From assembly GCA_028583605.1 (NCBI GenBank), contig CM053326.1, positions 34,504,931-34,568,930 of the forward strand: a stretch of DNA of 64,000 nt. Direction: 5' to 3'. Below, piece by piece: positions 1 to 10,324 of this stretch. Under the pieces are notes generated by a model, which was given only the letters and a program-made list of their open reading frames with translations, did not search any database and was not told the origin of the DNA. Position 1 is the first letter of the stretch. Each line of letters opens with the position of its first letter. The DNA is from Dastarcus helophoroides. Lineage: Eukaryota > Arthropoda > Insecta > Coleoptera > Bothrideridae. The position numbers were made by a program, and so were the translations under genes.

Positions 1-711
1 ATCTGCTGTTCTCTTAGTCGATCTGAAGCAGCGATATATAATGGTTTGTCGGAGAAAAAAGATGACACAAGGTTACTATCATCTGCGTAGCTGTAAGTTG
101 AAGCTAAGAGATCGTTTATGTGTAACAGAAATAGAGTAGGAGACAGAAGAGACCGTTGGAGCACCCCTCCGTTAATTGCAAATGTCTCGGATGGGATGTC
201 ATCGACGAAGACTTGAAGAGATCTGTCAGTGAAAAAATTTGATATCAAATGACAGAGTCCAGGAGGAATACCGTAAGATGTTAATTTGGCGAGAAGAGAT
301 CGGTGCCAGAATCTGTCGAAAGCCTTTGAGATATCCAATGCCACAGTTCTAGCCTCACCATGTTTTTCCATAACTGAGTTACAGATATGAGTAACACGTG
401 CCAGTAGTTCGCCAGTGGAACGTTGTTGTCCAAAACTGTATTGACTGTTGGAGATGATTTTATTTTCCTCCAGGTATTTGATAACCTTTTCCATCACTTT
501 AGACATAACGGGTAACAAAGATATAGGGCGATAGTTGTTAGCCAGATTCCTTTTTCCCCTTTTAGGGACAGGCTGCACTCTAGCAGATTTCCCGATGTTA
601 GGGAATACACTTTTGTTGTAAGAGAGTGTGAACAATTTGCTTAGGACAGGAGTTAATTCTGGGGCGCACTTCTTAAGAACAATAGCGGGAATACCATCAA
701 GGCCAGAAGCT
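1..711 (-). pseudogene. LINE reverse transcriptase domain, open to the window edge
   Basis: Read from about 711 down to base 1, one frame stays open over more than 230 codons and leaves the window still open. Palm motif A reads LDISKAFDRFW (about 316-345), motif B reads GGVLQRSLLSP (about 140-175) and motif C reads YADDS (about 77-89), with both catalytic aspartates present. Upstream are NNYRPISLLP and FGQQRSTGEL, standard for this class of RT. A frame change near 705-715 separates it from the linker, so the open reading frame as a whole is broken although the RT core looks intact. The normal glutamine-glycine of motif B (usually QGS) is replaced by QRS, which is unusual and may reduce activity. 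Confidence 0.85.
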
Positions 712-1251
712 TACGAGGTGTCGAGCTCAAGAAGAGTCTTCCTGATTGTGCGTTATCTGAAAACAGCTTCAGGCATTGAAGTGCCAACCTTAGGAAGAAT
801 ACGAGGTTCTGCGTTTTGGGAATCAAGATTGCAATTTTCAGCAAACATTAAGGCTAACATTTTAGCCTTTTCCTTGGAGGTAGCAATATTGCTATTTTCA
901 TCGAGTAAAGGTGGAAAATTTGAAGATGTAAAATCCTTTCCAATCGACTTTGCAAATCCCTAAAAGGACCTGGAACCGTTCGGACAGTTAATAAGCCTCT
1001 GGCGCATTTTACGATCGAAATCACCTTTTGCCTCGTCAATAACCCGTTTACAAGAATTTCGTGCATCCGAGTCTCGACTGAGGGATAATTTCGTCAAGGA
1101 CGATATGAGCGATTTTTGCAGGAGACAGCCCGAGCACATTTTTACTAAACCAAGATTTACTGGCAGACTTCTTTTGGTAGTGGGGAATTGAGCATTCCAT
1201 ACCAATCAGGATAGTTTCCGTGATGGATTCGGCGACTAGGGAAGGGTTGTC

Positions 1252-1680
1252 TCAGTTAAAGCAGACTTCCTGCCATGGGAAAGATGCAAAGAAGTCTCTT
1301 AATCCTTCCCAGTTTGCAGAGTTAAAGTGCCAAACCCTACGGGACTGCGTCTGGGAAGGGGCTGGTATATGAAGCGAGCGAGAGGCTGCTATAAGCTTAT
1401 GATCCGAATTTCCAAGCGGTGATGTCACAGAAATTTTATACGAATTTGGCGAATTTGTAAGGAAAAGGTCGAGTACATTAGGTTGATGGGTATCTACATC
1501 AGGAATTCTTGTGGGTTCCTCAACTAATTGCGATAGTCCACAAGTGATGGTGAAAGCCTCTGTCACCGTTCCCGCGTCGTCAGTTCGGGAAGAAAACCTT
1601 AACCAGCGGATGTTGGGTACGTTGGAATTCACCAAAAAAGACAACCTCAGCTTTTGGATAATTTGTCTATAGGTGATCAA
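1252..1680 (-). pseudogene. LINE endonuclease domain, C-terminal part
   Basis: A 142-codon open stretch contains GLSQLVEEPTRIPDVDTHQP, NVLDLFLTNSP and GNSDHKLI. The last matches the SDH motif that ends the exonuclease-endonuclease-phosphatase fold used by CR1/Jockey LINEs to nick target DNA. The N-terminal half, with the metal-binding asparagine and glutamate motifs, is missing because the copy is 5' truncated near 1680. The linker that follows (about 1240-720) includes NGSRSF, FPPLLDENSNIATS and PEAVF in shifting frames, as expected between endonuclease and RT. It is a dead copy. Confidence 0.8.
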
Positions 1681-1690
1681 AAGTTACGGA

Positions 1691-3591
1691 GAGATAAGAG
1701 AAGAGCTGTCTGTATGAGGGATCGTTTGGAGACAAATAAAGTGAACAAATGAATATTAACTCGTTTTTGGAGCAGATTTTCAGCCAAATCACATCATGAT
1801 CAGCAGATTTCAGTTCTTCTTCTCGTTGACAGGACTAAGATTAAACACGAAATTAAAAAAAAAAGAATAAAAAAAATTTCTGGTTTGAGCCGAGGACTGA
1901 AAAAAAAGTTTTTTAATTTTTATACTGTTTATAGAAATTATTCTAGATTACTAACCTCAAAACTTTTAGAAAAATGTCGAAATTTTAAGACTAAATACAA
2001 AATTTAAAAAAATAGTCAAAAAACTCTTCAGGGAAAGCATAAAAATAACCTGATAAGGATAAAAAGAGCTTGGGAAACGCTGGCTTACACCAATAAAAAG
2101 CTTCATTTTTGGTACCCAATTAGTCGTTTATAAAACTAGCTGCTACCGACGAATTTGTCTGCATATATAAATGAATAATTGCTTTTATAACTTAATGAAA
2201 AATATGTCCCAAATGAAAGAGAGCTTTTAAATTAGTTAGATTAACAAAGCTATAATATTTTGTTTTAATGTTTTAATTTGTCTAGTTTTTAATAGGAACC
2301 AGATACAGTAGATTGCTGTAAGATAGGGATGGACAGTTCTGTCGATAAAAGATACTTTCTCATTTATAAAATTAGTTTACATAAACGTAACTAACTTAAC
2401 AGCTTTGTATAATTTTAATGATTTTGTGCATATTGGAGAATCATGTTTTGTTATTACGACCTTATGTGCCTAGTGAGTATCCAGCTTTATATAAGTGTAT
2501 ATTGGGTAGCAAGGTAGCGCCCCATTGCGTTAGATGACGCTGTCAAGTCTTGGAAAGAAAAATCTTGCGCGCAAAATTATGGTAAGATTGAGCTCTATCG
2601 TTAGATGATGCTGTCGTTCTTGTCGAATTTTGCATTTATTTTTATACAAAAGCAACAACAGTTAATACTCTTCTGGATATAATATTATTTTTAGGGTATC
2701 TGTAACAGTTTTTCGACATAAAAGGCATCCTACTAACGATCCCGTTTTACAAAATAAATTATACAAATATCTTAAAAGTAGCTTCAATAATTTAACAGTG
2801 AAAAGTAGTCAAACACGCAGACAAACACACTTTCGCATTTACATATTATTTAGCATTAGGGCAGGTTGGATCACCTTTTAGAATTCCTGTCTTCAATAAG
2901 CAATTTTTTCGATATCTTTAAACGTCTCTTATCGTCACAATGCCATTTTCAGACATTTTTAAATTAGCACCTAACTATGACTAAAAGTAAGGTAAAACCT
3001 TGTCCAAATTTTTTATAAATGCAAGGATGCATGATGATATTTACGGATTTATTTGGATTTATAAAAATTTCCATGGAACTGTAGTAATTTCTTGAAAATA
3101 TATGGGGAGTTATTGATGAAAATGGTGATTTATACAAATTTATAGGAGAAGGGAATTTCTAAATATCTATTTGACAAAAAGGATTTATGGTGTACAGGGG
3201 ATACAATTTTCGATGGTTTTGCCCTGTTACTAATATTTTTAGCAGAAATGGAGGATCGGGATTTTTACAAACCTAGACTATTTTTTTTTGAGATAAATGA
3301 CCTGGTCATAACAAAAATGTCGTATCTTTACCCGCCTTAGCACAATAATAGAATATTAAACATTTTCAAAAATTCTTTAGTGTTTGTGGCTCCTTTCCAA
3401 TTATCTACAAAAATGTTTATAAAACTGTTTTTAATGCGGTCTTTTACATAGAATTTAATGATGGATACGATTTTTTATTGGCGTTTTGGTTTTTAAGTTA
3501 ACCTTAAGTTCTTTTTTAAATGGAAACCATATTAGGTAATGATTTTAAATGAAAGTACACTTTTTCTTCTTTTCAAAAATATCTACGTTTA
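1691..3591. other. A/T-rich sequence with no gene seen
   Basis: No coding signal, RNA gene or element boundary could be supported. Bases about 1850-2040 are rich in A-runs and resemble the degenerate arrays found further right. A short phrase with the core CGTTAGATGA and GCTGTC occurs twice, near 2529 and 2600, in otherwise unlike surroundings. Confidence 0.6.
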
Positions 3592-3593
3592 TA

Positions 3594-4017
3594 CAGGGTG
3601 TTACAAAAGTCCGGGCCGCTACTTCAGGAGCATATTCTACACATTAAAATATGAAAAATGTTGAAATACATTTTTTTCTTTAAATTGCCTCCTAACGGAG
3701 ATATGACCATTTAAAGATGGCGCCCCTAAAGTGGTTTTTTTGCTACAAAAAGTTAACGGTTAGTAGCAAAGTCATGAAATTGGGCAAGCAGTTAAAGAAT
3801 TGGATTAGGCATATTCTCATGTAACATATTTTTTAAATAAGCAGTAGAGCGGGGTGTGTAGGGGGTTGCCCGCGATTATTTTTTGCCGTAACTTTTTTGT
3901 ATTGCAATATTTCGACACAAAAGTGCCATAATCGTAAAAAGAAACATTTTTCATACAAAAAAGGTACTCTTTCTCAAAGTCGCTAAAAGTAACCGTTTCC
4001 GAGAAAAAAGCGTTTAA
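3594..4017 (+). repeat. Left inverted arm of foldback element
   Basis: Inverted partner of 4371-4790. The two arms differ only at scattered bases, for example AAGATGGCGCC on the left against the complement of GGCGCCATATT on the right. Confidence 0.9.
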
Positions 4018-4117
4018 ACAAAATTGTTGCATTTATTAGAATTCGTTTTGCAAATTTCTAATTTATCCACTACTAACTACATGGATATAAAAATAGTACA
4101 AAATTAAAAAAAAAAAA

Positions 4118-4366
4118 TCAAAGCAAGTGTTCGAAATTACTGCCCCCTGCAGCAATACATTGCTCGGCTCGTCTTCTAAGGGAACTCCTTACTCTTTCGC
4201 AAATGCCTGGTGTATTGTGAATCTGGTTGAACCCATTTTCAATTCGTTCACGAAGATCATTGATATTGTCAACTGGTGTGGAGTAGACGATCTGCCTTAG
4301 ATGTCCCCATAAGTAGAAATCGAGTGGGTTGAGGTCAGGAGACCTAGCTGGCCATGGTATAGGATT
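4118..4366 (-). pseudogene. Tc1/mariner (IS630-family) transposase, C-terminal fragment
   Basis: The minus strand reads without a break for about 80 codons to a TGA at 4120-4118. It contains PWPARSPDLNPLDFYLWGHL, the block holding the third acidic catalytic position of the DDE/D transposase fold, followed by a typical tail (RERIENGF, GICERVRSSLRRR). The N-terminal DNA-binding domain and the first two catalytic aspartates are absent, deleted when the foldback derivative formed. It cannot act on its own. The SPDLNPLDF form is common in insect mariner-like transposases. Confidence 0.85.
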
Positions 4367-4370
4367 ATTT

Positions 4371-4790
4371 AAACGCCTTTTTCTCGGAAACGGTTACTTT
4401 TAGCGACTTTGAGAAAGAGTACCTTTTTTGTATAAAAAATGTTGCTTTTTACGATTATGGCACTTTTGTGTCGAAATATTGCAATACAAAAAAGTTACGG
4501 CAAAAAATAATAGCGGGCAACCCCCTACACACCACGCTACTGCTTATTTAAAAAATATGTTACATGAGAATATGCCTAATCCAATTCTTTAACTGCTTGC
4601 CCAATTTCATGACTTTGCTACTAACCGTTAACTTTTTGTAGTAAAAAAACCACTTTAGGGGCGCCATATTTAAATGGTCATATCTCCGTTAGGAGGCAAT
4701 TTAAAGAAAAAAATGTATTTCAACATTTTTCATATTTTAATGTGTAGAATATGCTCCTGAAGTAGCGGCCCGGACTTTTGTAACACCCTG
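4371..4790 (-). repeat. Right inverted arm of foldback element
   Basis: Inverted partner of 3594-4017; it carries the second CAGGGTG end and abuts the TA duplication at 4791-4792. Confidence 0.9.
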
Positions 4791-4981
4791 TACATATATG
4801 AGTTGCAAAAATTTTCGAAGTTACGACGATTTTCTATTAACTTATGTATGATTAAGTGCGGGTTGAGGTGTTACATCTACCACTGAGAAAATTCTCCGGA
4901 GAATCCCGTGATATCGAGTATAACAAGTTACACATGTGTACCAAATTTCAATTTTTTATTCCTTGCCATTTAAAAGATATA

Positions 4982-5540
4982 CACATCAGGAAAGTCAAAC
5001 ACTGTCCATATGGAGAATGTTAATGAGATATTTAACATTGAGAGCTAATAGTGGGATAGATGGGCGGCGCCTTGTATTCTCCTACACCGGTGTAAACAAC
5101 AACATCATAGTTTCTAACGTGTTTTGTTACGGGATTACTACTGACAAACAAACATTTTATTAAAATTTGCGTACCACATTCTGTTTGTTCTTTTAGTCCA
5201 TTGATTTAATCAACGTCTGAGGCAAAATAAAACTGATATTCTTTGATAACCAAAATAAATAAACGAGATTTCTTAAACAAAATCAATAATAATTCTAATA
5301 AAGAATATAACATAATAACTATTTAAACATTACAATATAAGGAGTTTAAATAGGCCGCCAGACAGTGCTAAACAATATTCCAGTCTGTTGTAAAACTCTC
5401 GACGAGTTTTTTCCAACATCTAAACTAGAAGATACGAGCATGCTGCGTCAAAATAGGGAAATACGGTCAGTGGCCGTAGAAAACTATGGAAGGGACAATT
5501 CTTAGCGTTTTACATGGACAATGAAAATTTTCCTTATCTG
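4982..5540. mobile_element. MITE nested in the mariner left arm
   Basis: This 559 bp block separates two halves of an inverted arm whose other copy (6842-6965) is uninterrupted. It is flanked by TA on both sides (4980-4981 and 5541-5542). Its ends are imperfect inverted repeats: CACATCAGGAAAG on the left against CAGATAAGGAAAA read inward from the right. There is no coding capacity. The interior holds GACGAGTTTTTTCCAACAT and similar non-coding sequence. Confidence 0.6.
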
Positions 5541-5767
5541 TATACAAATTTATTAACTAATTTGAAAAATCAAGAAATCTGATTCAATTCAATACAGTTT
5601 TCATAAAGTTTAAAAATTACGTATCAAAAGATATTCGTTTGACATTTTTTGTCAAACTGGGTTGACGTCATATCACAATCTTCTAAAAAAAGTTAATAAA
5701 AATATATATGAAAAGTATTATCGTATTGATCGAGGAGGCTATTAGTTTGTCGTTTAGTGAGATCAAA

Positions 5768-6811
5768 ATGCCGCATTTAACTGAAACCCACAAGATTGAA
5801 ATTTTAATAATGGTTGGCTACGGAGATAGAACAAGAACACAAAATGAAATTATTCGTTTATTCAGAGAGAAGTATCCTGATCTACCACCCATATCGCAAA
5901 GTACCGTAAGCAAGATTGAAAAACAGTTTCGGGAAAATAGGTATTTAAGAAAAACAAGTAATCCCCGTCAGAATGCCCTCAATGAAGGTGTCAAAATTAA
6001 TGTACTCCTCTATGTCCAAGAAAATCCACTAGTCAGATAGGTAGAGAACTCGAAATTAGCCAGTCTTCAACTGCAAGAATTCTGAAAATGCAAAAATTTC
6101 ATCCTTATAAAATGACAATCCTCCATGAATCCTTAGAAGATGATCCGGATAGAAGACTCCAGTTTTGCTAACAAATGATGGATCTACTGGACATAAATAT
6201 TCTAAGCATAGAAAATATTCTGTTTTCGGAAGAATCAACGTTTACGTTAAATGGTGAACTAAATCGTCAAAATTGTTGTTAATGGGCAGACAACAACTCA
6301 CATTGAATGAGGGAAGGCCACACTCAACATCCAGAGAAAGTATGTTTGGCCAGCGATTATTGGTGATCGAGTTATAGGAACAATTTTCTTCCAAGGAAAT
6401 CTCAATGGGCCAGGATATTTAGAATTCTTGCAGGAAGAGCTAATTTCAGATTTAGCTATTTTGTTTCCTGATCCGATCGAAGCTGATATCCCGAATATAA
6501 ACATCTGGTGCCAACAAGACAATGCCTCTCCTCATTTTGCAAGACCTGTCCATGAGTATCTGGATGATGTATTTCCAGGCAGATGGATTACTAGAAGAGG
6601 GCCTTTTGAATAGCCATCCAGGTTTCCGAACTTAACACTTATAAACTATTTCTTATGGGGGTATTTGAAGAGCAAAGTTTTTAAGACCAAACCTGCAAAT
6701 ATTGATGAGTTGAAAGGACGAATAAGAGAGGAGTGTAGACTAATTTTCCCCGAAGTAATTAAAAATGTTTCAAAACGAGTTTCAGTTCCGTTTAGGGATA
6801 TTATCAGTTAG
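5768..6811 (+). pseudogene. Tc1/mariner-like transposase, degenerate full-length copy
   Basis: The likely original start is the ATG at 5768 (MPHLTETHKIEILIMVGYGD). A helix-turn-helix region follows to about 6040 in a single open frame. Later parts need frame changes: LFSEESTFTLNG holds the first catalytic position in altered form, CQQDNASPHFARPV (about 6507-6548) the second aspartate, and YFLWGYLKSK (about 6646-6675) follows the third. The end VPFRDIIS is just before a TAG at about 6809. At least one in-frame stop lies near 6171 and there are several frameshifts, so no product is made. It belongs to the same broad insect group as the fragment at 4118-4366. Confidence 0.8.
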
Positions 6812-7048
6812 TAAAGGGACAACATTTTGAATATTTATTGAAGAAAGATTATTGAGTTGAATCAGATTCCTTGATTTATCAAATTAGTTAATATTTGTTA
6901 AAGATCTTTTAAACGACAAGAAATAAGAAATTGAAATTTGGCACGCATGTATAACTTAATATATCCTTTAAGAATAGTCAAAAAAAATAGGGTTGTCATT
7001 TAAAAAAAATGTCGATGACGTCATATCTTAAATTTGGGACATGCTGTA

Positions 7049-9829
7049 TAAAATTTTCCTCCATCAAAAAGTGCGCAACCTAAAATATTAACTGACGTTT
7101 CCGAGCTAATTTCCGAAAAAAAACTGTCTCTGATTTACTGAATTTATTCAAAGTTACAGACTAGCACTGTATAAGTATGTATTATCCATTTTGTAAACAC
7201 TTGTAATCATATCCAGTTTTAATCCTACCACTTGTGATTAAGTTGGAATTTGTGCGATTTATTTTTACATTGGGGTAAGCTTTAAGGTTGCTTCGTACTG
7301 CTGGTTGTGATCTGAATTCATTAATAAAGATTTCTCAAAATTTCGTCTTTCAAGCAAAAAGGCGCATATTCGAGGTTTATTAAAATTCTCAGTTTAACTT
7401 TAAATGGTCACCATCTAATATGTTAGAAAAGATTGAAATCAATAAAAAATATTTTCAAAATTATTTTGTTTTCTTAGGAACAATTACCTAGTTTAGGGAA
7501 AGTCACTCACTACTAAGAGATAATATAAATTTTGAAAATTAAATGAGATTTTGAAGACAAATAAAACTAATTATTTCAATAGACCAATAACCAAAAAGTC
7601 TTAATAACATGAATTTTTTTCTTTTTGCAGCATCCAGCGTCCCTATAGATAAATTAATTCATTTAATTCATTAATTCATTTTTATCCAATCTAGAGTTTC
7701 CTGCCCCACAGTAATTAATATGATTATCAATTTATTTTAATATCATCATAGTGCGTACAGTTTTTTTGTTACAGCTCAAGGAAATAACTTCAGTTGAGCT
7801 ATAAATTCTAACGATGGTTTGCTATAAAGTTAGTTATTTAATTTTTCTCTATAACCACTAAATAATAGCTGATGATTTTCCTCATATCCTCCTGTTGTAT
7901 TGCATATGCTCTGAAGTAGAATTCCTTACACCTTGGAAGCAAATAATTATTCTGTCCATCTCATTAAAGCGAAAATTATTAATGGCTTGGAAGTGAATTA
8001 ATGATAGAACGAATGAATTAATTGCAAATAAATCACTGGGTGGTGTAATAAGGGAATTCAACCAGCTTTATTTTATGCATAATAGTGAGTATTAGTACGC
8101 ATAGATCGTAGATGAGTGTGAACGAACTCTTAAACCTGGTCATGTTCGTGTCTTTGTATCTTCTCGCTATATCTTCGTCCCATACCGCAGTTTGTGTATA
8201 TTTTAAAACAATAGGCGGACGTTGTAAGTGTCCAAAAAAAGCGACAAATTACACGCCACTGTTATACTTTATAAATTAATGAGCGAAATAAAACACGTTT
8301 CATTAGGTTAAAAAAAGGCAAATTATGAGGTTTACAAATTTTCCGTTAGCTTTCACTAAGTAATAATTAATTTTCTTTCCCATTAATCAAAAAACTAGTG
8401 GTAAAAAAGATGTAACAGGATGTTTTTAATTAGGCATTGTTTATACAAACTGCTTTTTGGCCACCGCAAGAGGTTTGGTAAAGCAAGGATAAAAAAATAA
8501 TTCCAGATGTGTGCATCCTAACACAATTTGGAGTAGACAATTGGCAACATTTGCTTATTGTAAATGACGACATTTCGTTTAATGGGATTCTGATAACTTG
8601 ATAAACTCTAGTGTTTATCAATCATAATTGAAGTAACTCTAATTTCAGGTCATCACCAGTGAATGTTTTACCATTCAAAGAATTTGGCTAACTTCAGAAT
8701 AAGCGAATGGGCAAAGTATGGTGGATGACAATAACATTTCCCAGATATTTTTTAAATTTTAGATTTTTTTAGATATACTACCGCTTTTTAGTGTTGTCAC
8801 AATGAATTGCCTTAAGATTTTCAGAAGACGATTGTTTTTCATTGAGGATTTCCTTCGGTTTCAGTAGTTGTTTATAGTAAGATCATTTAAAATTTCTTCA
8901 TTTTTCATCACGGTTGACAATTGGATTCAACAAAAATCTAGATCCTTTGTGTAAATCTCTTTCAAACCTAAATATCCTAAAATAACAAAAAATATCAAAA
9001 GAAACAAAATTACGTAGAATTTGCCTGCAAAGAAATCTAAAATTTAGTTTCAACTATATTTAAAGTTTTCTAAACGGTTTCTCCTTTCATTAATATAGAC
9101 CAAATTGATTTCAAATCATCATGCTCGAATTGCTGCAACTTTACGTTATGTTTCTGTTATTTTTTATTATAATTTTAGGCCATTTTCTTTTGTTATGTTT
9201 ATATACCTAATATGTATTTCCTAACTGACTAAACAATCAATATACAAGCTACATTGTTGAATGTAAAAAGTAGAAAAACGAACAGTACTTGAAAACGTAC
9301 AACGTCTACCAAGAAAGTGTTTTTATAAAAACAAAAGTTAAGGATATAAAAGGTTGCTGCATTAATTTGGACGGAGTCGCAGATTATTATTATTAGTTAT
9401 ACTACCACCGCATCAGACTAATTATTTGGCGACGGAAAAGGTTGTTATTTATGTATCCAATTTTTTTTCAAGAATATTCCCCCCGAAATATGCTGTAGGA
9501 GCACTGCGTGACAGAAATTAATACAAATGGGGATAAATTGCCCTTTTAAATGTGTATACGTAGTAATTTTCTTTCCGAGTTTAAAAGTTAGTAGATATAT
9601 GAAGCCGATTCTGCTGCGAAAAAGACGACACTTCGTGGCTTTAAAATTGGTCTATTCTATCCACATTACTGTTTCACTCGTCAGACAGATTTAACATTTT
9701 GTTTTTTTTTTTGACTTCTTTAACAATCTGGTGGTATATAAATCATTATTTATATTAAAGATAAGGTGAAAGTTTTAAATTATACTGCCTGACACGGTAT
9801 CGGTACCCATGAAACAGATAGCTATCATA
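7049..9829. other. A/T-rich sequence with no gene seen
   Basis: I read both strands for splice-framed coding stretches and element ends and found none that could be defended. The longest open stretch (8430-8621, minus) has no recognisable composition and is probably chance. It may contain regulatory DNA or very old repeats. Confidence 0.55.
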
Positions 9830-10158
9830 GATTGCTATTAGATACAGTATATACGCAGTGAATATTTCATGATCCTATTACGTCTTGTTTTTGGGATACA
9901 AGGTGCGACCTTTTTAAGTACCCCTTGTCCCTTTAAATATTTGGTAGAAATATATTTTTGATAAACTATTTGTGAACGTAATTGTTTAGTTTTCCGAGAT
10001 TAATACCGAAAAATTGACCGAAAGTTGTACACAAATTTACTAAATAAGCTGTGTGAATAGTACATTTTGAAGTTTCATGGAAATAAGTGTCTGAACATCT
10101 TTTGGGGAAGTTTTGTATTTATTGCAAGATAATTAAGGCATTCAGCAATTGTTTTGTT
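9830..10158 (+). repeat. Dispersed repeat, copy 1
   Basis: About 330 bp that closely parallels 18835-19186 in the same orientation. Shared phrases include ATTTCATGA, TTTTGATAAACTATTT, ACTAAATAAGCTGTG and AATCTTTTGGG/ACATCTTTTGGGG. No inverted ends, tail or coding sequence were recognised, so the class is unknown. Confidence 0.7.
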
Positions 10159-10324
10159 TAGCATAATATGCTAATCTCCTGTCTTGGCTAAATGAAAACA
10201 AGACATCCATGCCATTTGCAACATCAAGTTTATAGTACGAATTCAGTGATCACTACAATGATTGGCAGCTTTTGTATGGCTGATGAAGAAGGATTTTTGA
10301 AAAAAAATCCCTGTTCTATAGTAA

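Larger units (their letters stand above)
1..1690 (-). mobile_element. CR1/Jockey-like non-LTR retrotransposon, endonuclease to reverse transcriptase, cut by window edge
   Basis: The minus strand carries, in order, the end of an apurinic-type endonuclease domain (about 1680-1252), a linker (about 1240-720) and a reverse transcriptase that runs off the window at base 1. The order and motifs are those of CR1/Jockey-group LINEs. The 5' end stops near 1690, where ordinary A/T-rich sequence begins, so the copy is 5' truncated. Its 3' part lies outside the window. The segment 47220-47490 closely matches bases 1-260, and 52251-52800 belongs to the same family, so the family has at least three copies here. 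The exact clade is an inference from motif style. Confidence 0.85.
3594..4790. mobile_element. Foldback Tc1/mariner-type element with about 420 bp inverted arms
   Basis: Both ends start CAGGGTGTTACAAAAGTCCG and both are flanked by TA (3592-3593 and 4791-4792), the target duplication of the Tc1/mariner superfamily. The left arm 3594-4017 and the right arm 4371-4790 are near-perfect inverted copies. The central 4018-4370 holds the last part of a transposase gene on the minus strand. The element is therefore an internally deleted, non-autonomous derivative in which a subterminal segment has become a very long inverted repeat. Length is 1197 bp. Confidence 0.9.
4917..7046 (+). mobile_element. Decayed Tc1/mariner-like element, left arm split by a MITE
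   Basis: The right end reads back as CAGCATGTCCCAAATTTAAG and stops at 7046 before TA (7047-7048). Sequence inward of it (6842-6965) is matched in inverted form by 4917-4980 plus 5545-5603, showing long inverted arms. The left match is interrupted by the MITE at 4982-5540. The true left end is not visible; I see no CAGCATGTCCC partner upstream, so the left boundary is the outermost point of similarity only. A transposase pseudogene fills 5768-6811. Confidence 0.7.

Noticed and set aside
3817..4032. 71-codon open stretch on the minus strand
   Set aside because: It lies inside the left inverted arm of the foldback element and mirrors the right arm; no known motif.
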